Positions 8,661-16,318 of a stretch of DNA of 22,077 bases are shown here, in pieces. The stretch is from Thermoplasmatota archaeon (GTDB lineage Archaea; Thermoplasmatota; Thermoplasmata; Thermoplasmatales; Thermoplasmataceae). Location: contig JAMDCG010000007.1 in the NCBI GenBank assembly GCA_023489425.1, positions 1 through 22,077 on the forward strand. Reading direction: 5' to 3'. The translations under genes were made by a program, and so were the position numbers. The notes below the pieces were generated by a model. The model had not been told where the DNA came from. It saw only the letters and a list, made by a program, of their open reading frames with translations, and did not search any database. How positions within the stretch are numbered: the first letter of the stretch is position 1; each line of letters opens with the position of its first letter.

Positions 8661-8674
8661 ATTTTTAATTTTTA
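8661..8674 (+). terminator. T-rich terminator after DUF4382 gene
   Basis: Two runs of five T (8662-8666 and 8669-8673) begin 6 nt after the stop codon, the usual form of an archaeal intrinsic terminator. Confidence 0.45.
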
Positions 8675-8784
8675 TAAACAACCAAAAACTTATTACAAAA
8701 ATTATTCCACTTTGATTCTCACGATTTGAAGCGTATACTTAAAAATTATTTGAAACTACTTTTAAGATATCAAAAAGGATTGGT

Positions 8785-9717
8785 TTAGGCGTATATGAAT
8801 TCTACGCTAGATATTTTATCAATTCTTTCCATATCCTCTTTTGACAGCTTTACTGAATCTGCACTCATATTGGATTCAACCTGTGATTTGTTCTTGGCTC
8901 CAGGTATTATAAGGCAGTTCTTGTGAAGTAAGTATGCGAGAGATAGCTGTGCCATAGAGCATTTCTTTTCCTTTGCCATCTTTCCCAGTTCATCTAGCAC
9001 TGGCTTCATTATCTTCCTGTTCTCCGGGTTGTTAAAAAGCTCATCACCCTTACGGATATTATCCTGAGGTACCTCTCCACTGTTATACTTTCCTGTCAGC
9101 AGACCTTTTGCAAGGGGGCTGTATGGAATTAGTGTTATATTTTTCTCCTTCATGTAGGGTATGAGTTCCCTTTCTATGTTTCTCTCCAGAATACTGTATT
9201 CCATCTGGTTAGATACAATTGAATAATCCTTCATACTGTCTACCGCATCCTTGAGAACAGGTTTTGAAAGGTTACAGACACCAATCTGATCAATGTAACC
9301 TTCGCTCTTCAGTCTCTCCATGGAATGCATTATCTCTGACACGGGAACATAGGGCTCATACCAGTGTAGTTGATATAGATCAATTTTTTCTATACCCAGT
9401 CTTTCAAGACTCCCCTTCACACTTCTCTCCATTGTCTTGTAATTCTTCACATGTGGGGGATTAACCTTTGTTGCAACTATATACCTGTTTTTTGGAATTT
9501 CAGATAGGGCCTGTTTTATGAGTTCTTCCGAGTGACCCATTCCATATATTTCTGCAGTGTCGAGATAGTTCCCACCATTTTCAACATAAAACTTTATGGC
9601 ATCAATAATATCCTTATCTCCATAATCTTCTCCCCATCCTCTCAGTCCAGCCTGCCAGCAGCCAAGACCAACTCTAGTTGCCTGCAGTTTACTGTTTCCA
9701 ATATTTATTTTTTGCAT
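8785..9717 (-). CDS. Aldo/keto reductase family oxidoreductase
   Basis: This 310-aa protein is a typical full-length aldo/keto reductase, a soluble (beta/alpha)8 barrel using NAD(P)H to reduce carbonyls. The catalytic tetrad is visible: Asp53 and Tyr58 in YLDTAEIYGMGHSEEL, Lys84 in VATKV and His118 in LYQLHWYEP. The cofactor end is present as IPYSPLAKGLLTGKY and IIPGAKNKSQVESN. Substrate cannot be told from sequence; bacterial and archaeal relatives act on sugars, aldehydes or ketones. A GTTTAAAA box lies about 28 bp upstream of the ATG, so it probably has its own leaderless transcript although fhs lies just 78 bp upstream on the same strand. Confidence 0.9.
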   Translation of the reverse strand: MQKINIGNSKLQATRVGLGCWQAGLRGWGEDYGDKDIIDAIKFYVENGGNYLDTAEIYGMGHSEELIKQALSEIPKNRYIVATKVNPPHVKNYKTMERSVKGSLERLGIEKIDLYQLHWYEPYVPVSEIMHSMERLKSEGYIDQIGVCNLSKPVLKDAVDSMKDYSIVSNQMEYSILERNIERELIPYMKEKNITLIPYSPLAKGLLTGKYNSGEVPQDNIRKGDELFNNPENRKIMKPVLDELGKMAKEKKCSMAQLSLAYLLHKNCLIIPGAKNKSQVESNMSADSVKLSKEDMERIDKISSVEFIYA

Positions 9718-9795
9718 TTTACCACATCGTGATACATGTTTTTTAAACTATCGTTATGAAAAAAGGGTTTAATTATGAAAATGTTTGGAAATAAC

Positions 9796-11394
9796 CTACT
9801 CAAGATTATAAATAGTTCCTTCACCATCAATATGAATGTTGCATGCAGCAGGTTCCTTTGGTAATCCTGGCATTGTCATTATGTCACCAGAATATACCAC
9901 AATAAAACCAGCACCTGAACTCACTGATGCAGCGGTAACCCTTAGAATATTGTCATCATTCTCAAGAGGATTCCCACTTAGTGAATACTGGCTTTTTGCC
10001 ATGCAGATTGGTAATCCTGCGTAACCATTCTTTTCCATTCTTCTAATATCAGAAAGAGCCTTTTTGGAGAATTCAACCCTGTTTACACCATATATGTTCA
10101 ATCCAATAGATTCAATTTTCTCTCTTATTCCGTCATCGAAATTGTAGGTATATTTGATATTATCCGTCGTCTTCTCACATTTCTCTAAAACAGTCTTTGC
10201 CAGGGATAGGGCACCATCGCCACCCTTCATAAAAACTTCAGATAACTGATAATCCATATTGTTCTTTTTCAGCATCTCATCAAGGAACTGAATTTCTTCA
10301 TCGGTATCATTAGAGAATTTATTGATTGCCACAACAGGATGAAAACCGAATCCTGTCAAATTATCATAATGACGTTTCAAATTATTGAATCCACTGGCGA
10401 TTCCATTATTATCCTCGCTTCTACCTAGAAGTTTCATTGCCCTGATTGTTGCAACGATAACAACAGCGGATATTTTCAAATTGCCTATTCGTGAAACCAT
10501 ATTAATGAATTTTTCCGCACCAAGATCAGATCCGAAACCGGCTTCAGTTATAACGTAATCACTGTATTTCATCGCCATTTTTGCTGCCAGGATACTCGAG
10601 GTTCCATGTGCTATATTTCCAAATGGACCTGTGTGAATGAACGCAGGCACGCCTTCCGTGGTCTGAACAATATTTGGTTTAATTGCGTCAGAGAGGATGG
10701 CTGCCATTGCACCCTCAGCTTTCAGATCACCAGAATAGACGGGTTTTCCATTTATGTCGTAACCAATAAGAATTTTCGAAAGTCTTCTTACAAGATCATC
10801 ATAATCCATGGAAAATCCCATAATTGCCATTATCTCTGAGGCTGGTGTGATAACGAAACTGTCCCTTGTGAGTGGCCCATTTTCCTTACCACCAGCGTTC
10901 AGTATCGTGTCCCTCAGCGATCTATCATTCATGTCTATTGTTCTTGGGAAAGTTATCTTCTCCGGATCAATTTTTAACTGGTTCCCATGGTAAATGTGAT
11001 TTTGTATCATTGAGGAAAGAAGATTATGGGCACCTGTGATTGCAGGAAAATCCCCCGTAAAAAGAAGGTTGATCTTGTCAGATGGTTCAACTTTAGATTT
11101 TCCACCACCGGTTGCTCCTCCCTTTACTCCAAAACATGGTCCCATTGATGGTTCTCTTATACTGATTGAAACATTCTTACCAAGTTTTTTAAATGCCTGT
11201 GATAGACCGATGGTGTTTGTGGTCTTTCCCTCACCGTACTTTGTTGGTGTCATTGCTGTAACTAAAATGAGCTTTCCATTCTTATTTCCCTTATCCAGTG
11301 CCTTAAGGCTAATTTTTGCCATGTATTTTCCATAATTTTCTATGTAATCCCTATCAATTCCAAGGTTTACTGCAGTATCCATTATATTTTCCAT
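9796..11394 (-). CDS. fhs: Formate-tetrahydrofolate ligase
   Basis: The enzyme joins formate to tetrahydrofolate with ATP, giving 10-formyl-tetrahydrofolate for purine and one-carbon metabolism in the cytoplasm. The family signature is clear: the P-loop TPTKYGEGKTTNTIGL at residues 49-64, REPSMGPCFGVKGGATGGG, the TGDFPAITGAHNLL segment, and the C-terminal GAGFIVVYSGDIMTMPGLP. The length of 532 aa is slightly short of the usual bacterial ~557 and, from memory, fits Thermoplasmatales versions. ATG 11394 has a second in-frame Met four codons on; either could be used. A TATA-like ATATTTATAA lies about 35 bp upstream. No folD or other folate gene is in the window. Confidence 0.95.
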   Translation of the reverse strand: MENIMDTAVNLGIDRDYIENYGKYMAKISLKALDKGNKNGKLILVTAMTPTKYGEGKTTNTIGLSQAFKKLGKNVSISIREPSMGPCFGVKGGATGGGKSKVEPSDKINLLFTGDFPAITGAHNLLSSMIQNHIYHGNQLKIDPEKITFPRTIDMNDRSLRDTILNAGGKENGPLTRDSFVITPASEIMAIMGFSMDYDDLVRRLSKILIGYDINGKPVYSGDLKAEGAMAAILSDAIKPNIVQTTEGVPAFIHTGPFGNIAHGTSSILAAKMAMKYSDYVITEAGFGSDLGAEKFINMVSRIGNLKISAVVIVATIRAMKLLGRSEDNNGIASGFNNLKRHYDNLTGFGFHPVVAINKFSNDTDEEIQFLDEMLKKNNMDYQLSEVFMKGGDGALSLAKTVLEKCEKTTDNIKYTYNFDDGIREKIESIGLNIYGVNRVEFSKKALSDIRRMEKNGYAGLPICMAKSQYSLSGNPLENDDNILRVTAASVSSGAGFIVVYSGDIMTMPGLPKEPAACNIHIDGEGTIYNLE

Positions 11395-11481
11395 ACTTAT
11401 CCTATAAGCATGCTCACTAAAATTATAAATATACCCTGACTATAAATTGCGTCCATGATTCCAAAGAAATGAGTATACTCC

Positions 11482-12702
11482 TTAATTCATTTTCGTAATG
11501 ATTTCGGCATCAGATTCATCCTTTTTCTTCAGTATTTTTCCTGAGAAAATAAGAAGCAAAATACTTACTGCAAAAATACCGGCTGCAAGAATCTGCCAGA
11601 TTGTTGAATACTCATGGGTATAGTCACTTATGAACCCAGAAAATGGTGTTCCTAGGATTGTTCCAAAGGAGATAATGAGCAATCCAAGGCCACTGTAAAG
11701 ACCGATCTTTCCCCTTGGTGCTATCTCCGAGATTACGGTTATGTATACCCCATTCCATCCTATGGCAGTTAGACCCAGAACAAATGACATCCCTATGGCC
11801 AGATAAAAATTCAGGGTAAGAAAAGAGTAAATAAAGAAAAATAGAGAAGAGAGGATCATCACCATTATGAGAGAAAGAATCCTTCTGTTTGGAAACAGTC
11901 GATTACTTAGGGAAGCCCATAATATTCTTCCTATGAATGATCCAATGAGAATGCTTGCAAGCAGGATCTCTGCGGTGAATAACTTGAACCCTATGGAACT
12001 TGTAAATAGAACAGAATAGGTAAGAAGTGACTGCTGTCCCCATGACATGGCTGCCACAAGAACGTTTATGAGTATAAACCTACCATTTCTAAATGCGCCT
12101 TTTATTTCCTTAACATATCCTCTGAAATCTATGGGTGAAGCATTCTCATAGTTTTCACCTCTTATTATAACAAAAAAGATGAATGCAATAATAGCCAGAA
12201 TTATGAAAGGTCCGAAAAAGCCATATCTAATAGAGATTAAAGGAAGAAGAATTGCGGCAGTGGAAGCTCCGATTGGAACCCCTGACTGCTTGATGCCCAT
12301 GGGAGTTGCATGATATGGGTAATACGTCCGCATAACTGCATTATTAGTCGCAGGAGTTACAAGTCCATAACCAAGACCTATGGCATAGAAACCAGTAACA
12401 AAAACGTAGAAATTTGGAGCAAGAGTTGCAAGTGTTGAACCTATGGCCATTATAAGGAATGCTATTTTTATTGCCCTGAAGCTTCCCAGATGATCGACAA
12501 AATAGCCAACAAAAGGAGAGACTGTTGCAAGTCCAATGAATATAACACTGGTCAGGAGTCCAACCATTGCGGAATCAATGAGAAAATGATCCTTTATAAT
12601 TTTATCAAGTGGTGAATAAGAAGCCTCAATGAGATTGCCCACTGATATGAATAGGAGACTCTGGAACATCACATTGAGACTGTATACCTTGTTCTTTAGC
12701 AT
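11482..12702 (-). CDS. MFS transporter, 12 transmembrane segments
   Basis: This 406-aa major facilitator carrier has two six-helix halves. The loop between helices 2 and 3 holds GYFVDHLGSFRAIKI, a version of motif A, and TM4-5 carries GYGLVTPATNNAVMRTY followed by MGIKQSGVPIGAS, a sequence typical of the CynX/NimT-like and related proton-coupled carriers. The second half contains GSFIGRILWASLSNRLFPNRR, the matching motif A copy. Substrate is not deducible. AGGAGTGA (12707-12714) lies 4 nt before the ATG, a strong ribosome site, so the message has a leader. It follows the DHA2 exporter gene by 91 bp on the same strand and may be co-transcribed, although TATA-like sequence also lies in the gap. 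Confidence 0.85.
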   Translation of the reverse strand: MLKNKVYSLNVMFQSLLFISVGNLIEASYSPLDKIIKDHFLIDSAMVGLLTSVIFIGLATVSPFVGYFVDHLGSFRAIKIAFLIMAIGSTLATLAPNFYVFVTGFYAIGLGYGLVTPATNNAVMRTYYPYHATPMGIKQSGVPIGASTAAILLPLISIRYGFFGPFIILAIIAFIFFVIIRGENYENASPIDFRGYVKEIKGAFRNGRFILINVLVAAMSWGQQSLLTYSVLFTSSIGFKLFTAEILLASILIGSFIGRILWASLSNRLFPNRRILSLIMVMILSSLFFFIYSFLTLNFYLAIGMSFVLGLTAIGWNGVYITVISEIAPRGKIGLYSGLGLLIISFGTILGTPFSGFISDYTHEYSTIWQILAAGIFAVSILLLIFSGKILKKKDESDAEIITKMN

Positions 12703-12706
12703 TTAT

Positions 12707-12714
12707 TCACTCCT
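12707..12714 (-). promoter_or_regulatory. Strong Shine-Dalgarno of the 12-TM MFS gene
   Basis: AGGAGTGA on the minus strand, four nt before ATG 12702. Most first genes here look leaderless, so this points to a leadered message or read-through from the upstream exporter gene. Confidence 0.6.
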
Positions 12715-12793
12715 AAATGGTTTAGTAATTTTTCATATTACCACATAAGATAAAATTATGTTTAATTGATCAGGGGGTGATATTGGTATATAA

Positions 12794-14242
12794 TCACTTA
12801 CTGTCATCTGGAGATCTTCTTATTTCCCTTGCATTTGTATGAGTATCAGACTTTCTTCCCCTTACAAGAGCGGCTAATCCAGACACTATCAAAATCAAAA
12901 AACTTGCCAGCAAGGCAGCATGTACACCACCCAGAAATGAAGCAGACACACCACCTTCAAGTTTGTCCTTACCAAGGAAAACTTCAAAAGCAACATAACG
13001 TGGGACAGCTAGAGCGGATATGGAAATGGCTATTACGTAACTAAACAAAGTTCCTATATTGGATAGTGTCCTCAAAAGCCCAGAAATTGAACCGTAAAGT
13101 TCTCTGGGCGCACCAGACATTACGGCAGCATTATTGGATGGCCAGAACATTGAACCTCCGAAGCCTGTAACAATAGATCCAATTATTACAAGATAGAGAG
13201 ATGTACTGATTCCCATTGCCAGAAAAACTAGTACTCCTCCAGCCATTAGAAATATTCCAGTGGCAGAGACAGTTCTTGGACCAATCCTGTCAGAGAGTTT
13301 TCCCATTTTAGGGGCCAGTAGACTTGATATTATATATCCCGGTATTAAAAGGAGGGCAGCATCAAGTGGATCAAAACCTCTTATTCCCTGAAGATACATT
13401 ATAAGAATGAATAATACTGAAAGATAGCCAATAGCCTGAAGAGTTGCTGCAAGAAGAGAGAATGATAAAACCCTATTTTTAAAGGCTTTTAAAACTATTA
13501 CAGGATCCTTAACAGATCTTTCAATAAGTAAAAATGGAACTATGAGTATCAAGCCAATAACAATGAGTAATACGTTGCTAAATGTTACTCCATTTCCGGC
13601 TATTTCCACGGCACCGTATGCAATCAAAGATAGAAATGTAAGTAGAAACAAAGTTCCAGCATAGTCTATTTTGGTTTCTGTTCTCTTATTATCTTTAATA
13701 TACAGTAGGGCGAACACGAAGCCTATTAACCCTACAGGCACATTTATGTAGAAAATATATCTCCAGCCAATAAATGTGGTTATTATTCCACCCAAAACTA
13801 TTCCTAAGGAACCACCAATACTCCAACCCATTGATGTGTATCCAAAGGCCTTACCCCTTTCCATTGGCTCAAAGTGATCTGCGATTATTGCGTTACTATT
13901 TCCCTGAAGGAAAACTGCACCTAATCCCTGAAATGCCCTTGATGCAATGAGGAAAAACACATTTGGAGAAGCTCCAGAGGCGGCAGAACCAATTATAAAT
14001 ATAAGAAATCCTATATTAAAAATCCTACCTCTTCCATATATATCTCCAAGCCTTCCAAGCTGGGTTGTAAGTGCAGCCAGTACAAGAAGATAGATCAGTA
14101 TAACCCAAATTGTATCAAGAAAAGGAGCCTTTAATTGATCTGTAAGGGTTGGTAGTGCGAGGATTACAATTGTTGTGTCTATTGCTGACATCAACATTCC
14201 TATGAACACGCTAATCAGTATAAGCGTCTTTTTTTCAACCAT
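12794..14242 (-). CDS. DHA2 (EmrB/QacA-type) 14-TM MFS exporter
   Basis: At 482 aa and about 14 hydrophobic segments this fits the 14-helix drug:H+ antiporter family. Helix 1 carries SAIDTTIVILALPTL (motif D1 with its membrane Asp), the loop after helix 2 has LGRLGDIYGRGRIF (motif A), and helix 5 has GWSIGGSLGIVLGGIITTF in the place of motif C of exporters. Likely role: proton-driven export of toxic compounds or metabolites across the cytoplasmic membrane; the substrate is unknown. The ATG at 14242 follows AGGTG by about 9 nt. The leader upstream folds into two tandem hairpins and a 12-bp palindrome lies about 165 bp upstream, so expression is probably regulated. Confidence 0.85.
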   Translation of the reverse strand: MVEKKTLILISVFIGMLMSAIDTTIVILALPTLTDQLKAPFLDTIWVILIYLLVLAALTTQLGRLGDIYGRGRIFNIGFLIFIIGSAASGASPNVFFLIASRAFQGLGAVFLQGNSNAIIADHFEPMERGKAFGYTSMGWSIGGSLGIVLGGIITTFIGWRYIFYINVPVGLIGFVFALLYIKDNKRTETKIDYAGTLFLLTFLSLIAYGAVEIAGNGVTFSNVLLIVIGLILIVPFLLIERSVKDPVIVLKAFKNRVLSFSLLAATLQAIGYLSVLFILIMYLQGIRGFDPLDAALLLIPGYIISSLLAPKMGKLSDRIGPRTVSATGIFLMAGGVLVFLAMGISTSLYLVIIGSIVTGFGGSMFWPSNNAAVMSGAPRELYGSISGLLRTLSNIGTLFSYVIAISISALAVPRYVAFEVFLGKDKLEGGVSASFLGGVHAALLASFLILIVSGLAALVRGRKSDTHTNAREIRRSPDDSK

Positions 14243-14251
14243 ATTTATTTA

Positions 14252-14300
14252 CACCTATGGAGTCGGGGCACTCCCGCAAGGTCGAAACACCTTAGCACCT
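14252..14300 (-). promoter_or_regulatory. Structured 5' leader of the exporter gene
   Basis: Two adjacent perfect inverted repeats of equal design lie here: GGAGT-6 nt-ACTCC at 14259-14274 and AAGGT-6 nt-ACCTT at 14278-14293, three bases apart. The Shine-Dalgarno AGGTG (14252-14256 on the minus strand) follows. ACCT from the distal hairpin could also pair with AGGT of the ribosome site, so two mutually exclusive folds are possible. The motif AGGTG also recurs at 14288-14292 and 14296-14300. It may be a cis-regulatory RNA or a pair of protein operators; no known riboswitch class is recognised. Confidence 0.4.
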
Positions 14301-14640
14301 GAATAAACAATTTTCATCGGTTAATAGATATTATCTCAGGTAAATTCAGGATTTCAATATCATATTTAAGAATTTAATGAGAATTTGGTGATAATTAGTA
14401 TATTTGACCTAGGTCAGTTTAAAATTTGTTGTAGTAATACGTGATATAGGTAGTGCAAACAATATAACCAAACGATATTAGTATAACAACACTATTAAAT
14501 AATGAAATTTAAGGAAAGCTATACTACTATTCCTCCTAGAATAAAACTATGAAATAAATGTAATAATATATTGTATGACAACTATAGATTAGATTTCTCT
14601 ATTCTGACAATTATAGATAGAATTTTGGGATAATAAAAAA
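14301..14640. other. Non-coding AT-rich interval upstream of the exporter
   Basis: No supportable gene is visible. The stretch holds AGATA-T-TATCT at 14326-14336, the perfect palindrome TGACCTAGGTCA at 14405-14416, and an imperfect direct repeat of about 20 bp (TGACAACTATAGATT at 14576 and TGACAATTATAGATA at 14605). Confidence 0.5.
14405..14416. promoter_or_regulatory. 12-bp palindrome, operator candidate
   Basis: TGACCTAGGTCA is perfectly self-complementary and richer in GC than its surroundings. It lies 163 bp upstream of the exporter ATG, on the side from which a MarR/TetR-like regulator could act. Regulator unknown. Confidence 0.35.
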
Positions 14641-14644
14641 GGGT

Positions 14645-14652
14645 CCGAGCCG
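14645..14652. repeat. Possible degenerate attachment-site copy of tRNA-Arg 3' end
   Basis: CCGAGCCG is identical and in the same orientation as 17738-17745 inside the acceptor/T-arm end of tRNA-Arg. Fourteen bases on, GGGTTCGAA (14666-14674) resembles the T-loop part GGGATTCGAA. The match is short and interrupted, so it is only a candidate for the far end of an integrated element. Confidence 0.25.
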
Positions 14653-14684
14653 AGGGTAAAAAGCAGGGTTCGAAGCGAAACATA

Positions 14685-14695
14685 CCTTTATAGGG
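14685..14695 (+). promoter_or_regulatory. TATA box of broken gene at 14715
   Basis: CCTTTATAGGG lies about 25 nt upstream of ATG 14715, the spacing seen at intact leaderless genes in this window. Confidence 0.45.
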
Positions 14696-14714
14696 ATTTT
14701 TCACATCCGAATCT

Positions 14715-15049
14715 ATGAAATGGACAATTGGTTTGACAAAAGAATTGGAAAGATTAGAAAGAGAGAACATCCCGGAAGATGCCAAAGCTACGATATGAGA
14801 TTCGTTGATAATCTCCCAAAAATTACGGCTTTAAGACAACTTCAAGGGGATTTCACGGAAACAATAAGGGAGGTTCATCAATTTTTATTTCGATCCGAAT
14901 TCGTCGAACCATTGAAGGAAAACAAACCAAAAGGATGTTCCCATTTGAAGAAAAGGGAAATCAAGGATCACCTGAACTCGAAAAGAAAACCAGTGTATTA
15001 TGGCATTATCTCGTTGTGTGACGCGCACTCTTTCTTAAAAAAACCATAA
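14715..15049 (+). pseudogene. Frameshifted gene, possible integrase N-terminal remnant
   Basis: A leaderless ATG at 14715 opens a 27-codon frame (MKWTIGLTKELERLEREN, then IPEDAKATI) ending in TGA at 14796-14798. The stop overlaps an ATG at 14795 as ATGA, and that frame runs 84 codons to 15049. Joined, they give about 111 residues of continuous helical character, so a single frameshift of one gene is likelier than two genes. The pattern NIPEDAKATI-MRFVDNL and later KKREIKDHLNSKRKPVYYG loosely recall the SAM-like N-terminal domain of tyrosine recombinases, but there is no catalytic domain downstream. Identification is weak. It sits some 65 bp from the att-like octamer, as an integrase would. 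Confidence 0.35.
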
Positions 15050-15088
15050 AAAATTCATGAAAATAACCTTTTTTCGTTCATACCAAAA

Positions 15089-15096
15089 TTATAAAG
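15089..15096 (+). promoter_or_regulatory. TATA box before a 25-codon ORF
   Basis: TTATAAAG is centred about 23 nt before ATG 15115. Confidence 0.35.
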
Positions 15097-15114
15097 TAAA
15101 AAGGCGGGCATTAC

Positions 15115-15192
15115 ATGGGCTGGGTCAAAAAAATCCTAAAGCCATGGAATTTTCATGAAAAATTTCTAAGAGTGGTTTTGGGCAAAAAATGA
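15115..15192 (+). CDS. Very short leaderless ORF, 25 aa (or truncated gene)
   Basis: The frame reads MGWVKKILKPWNFHEKFLRV plus five residues, then TGA. The peptide is basic and amphipathic. Its only support is a correctly spaced TATA box; no family is recognised. It may be the start of a gene cut short by decay, since it lies inside a tract of broken frames, or a chance ORF. Confidence 0.2.
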   Translation: MGWVKKILKPWNFHEKFLRVVLGKK

Positions 15193-15278
15193 TTGTGGAT
15201 TGAGTTGGTGCCTTGTCCTTTCAGATTTTTCTTAAAGGGATCAAAATATTTCTCTTTCCATCTGAAGATTAAGAACTT

Positions 15279-15827
15279 TCAAGAGAGCTCTTTAATTGAT
15301 TTAGAATGTTTTTCTTTGAAGAAATTCACTAACCTTGTACTGTAAAGTATGCTTTTATCATTAGTGTAATAACCCCATGCCTCATCGAATGCAAAGAGTG
15401 ATAGGTGTATTTGATCGCTCATCTGTACACGGTTATCTAACCACTTCGATATTTCGTTAACAATTTCTAACAATTTAAATAATTTAGCGTTATCATTACC
15501 AATAAACTCTTTGAAACTCTTTAGTTGAATATTATCTTTATGCATCAAATTACTTAAATTTCTGAATCTTTTCTGAATACGAGCATTGTGATTTTTCTTA
15601 TTTTAGTTAAAACACCTTGAGATACGTTTAAATAATTCCCACAGTTCATTAATAGAAATTATTATAATTCTATTCCCAAAATTTGAGGGTCTGAAGTATT
15701 TATCCAGACTTCTAGTATTTTCGTTGGATTCTATGATGTAAACAATAACCAAGTTTGAATAAAAATGAAGGCATTCATTATTAACCAAAAAAAACCCTTT
15801 ACTAATTTGAAATTGAATTAAGTTATT
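15279..15827 (-). pseudogene. Unknown gene split by one in-frame TAA
   Basis: Two open stretches share one reading frame and are separated by a single TAA at 15603-15605. The upstream part reads GFFLVNNECLHFYSNLVIVY, then ESNENTRSLDKYFR and IIIISINELWELFKRI, an alternating beta/alpha pattern. The downstream part has IQLKSFKEFIGNDNAKLFKL and FAFDEAWGYY. The frame is bounded upstream by TAG at 15828-15830. Together they would make about 180 residues. I do not recognise the family. The downstream helix FKEFIGND...LLEIV might be the C-terminal end of the YwgA-like remnant next to it, in which case this is one gene with more than one lesion. No promoter is evident. Confidence 0.4.
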
Positions 15828-15839
15828 CTAGGTCTTTCA

Positions 15840-15983
15840 TTATATTCTCAACGCTCGAATCTTCTTTGGGGAGACTAAATCTCTTTCTTTCAAAGAATAG
15901 TAGTCTTTTGTGAGTTCTGGTGAATACGGGCCGTGAATATACATGGAGAAGTTGTAAGAAAAATCGATGCCTATTTTGTAAGC
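15840..15983 (-). pseudogene. YwgA/Panacea (DUF4065)-like gene remnant
   Basis: This 47-codon stretch is open between a TAA at 15984-15986 and a TAA at 15840-15842. It reads YKIGIDFSYNFSMYIHGPYS then PELTKDYYSLKERDLVSPKK. The core Y-x-HGPYS-x-EL with a following acidic helix is characteristic of YwgA-like and Panacea-type proteins (from memory), small proteins often carried by phages, plasmids and toxin-antitoxin loci. There is no start codon in frame. A neighbouring frame (open to about 16016, FQDKDTEAYILSL) may be the upstream half, displaced by a frameshift. The gene is therefore decayed, with its position next to other broken genes in keeping with a dead mobile element. Confidence 0.45.
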
Positions 15984-16016
15984 TTAGTATATAAGCTTCT
16001 GTATCCTTATCCTGGA

Positions 16017-16318
16017 ATCAAACCCTTTGCTCGGTTATATTGGTAATTCTGTTGCCTAATTTATTCATCAAATACACAACTTTACTCTAATCCTCAATTT
16101 ACATTCCCCCCAAGTATGGAAGGTTATCCTTTGTATCCCATGTACAAAATGTATTCCAATCAGCATATTAATTTTACACGGAGTTTAGCTTTAAGTGTGT
16201 TTTGACAAATAATAAATATATAGTTAAGGCTACATGAGAATATCAATCAAATTTATGTAATTAATTAAACTTTGACTAAATATATATGTCGAAGACTGTT
16301 ATATATCACTATGGAATA
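16017..16318. other. Interval with no intact gene
   Basis: Only short broken minus-strand frames are visible, such as KVVYLMNKLGNRITNITEQR ending in TGA near 16017, which could be more of the YwgA-like remnant. The part from about 16190 to 16318 is AT-rich and appears non-coding. Confidence 0.4.

Noticed and set aside
14582..14785. 67-codon minus-strand ORF
   Set aside because: Overlaps the promoter and start of the better supported plus-strand frame at 14715 and has no recognisable features.
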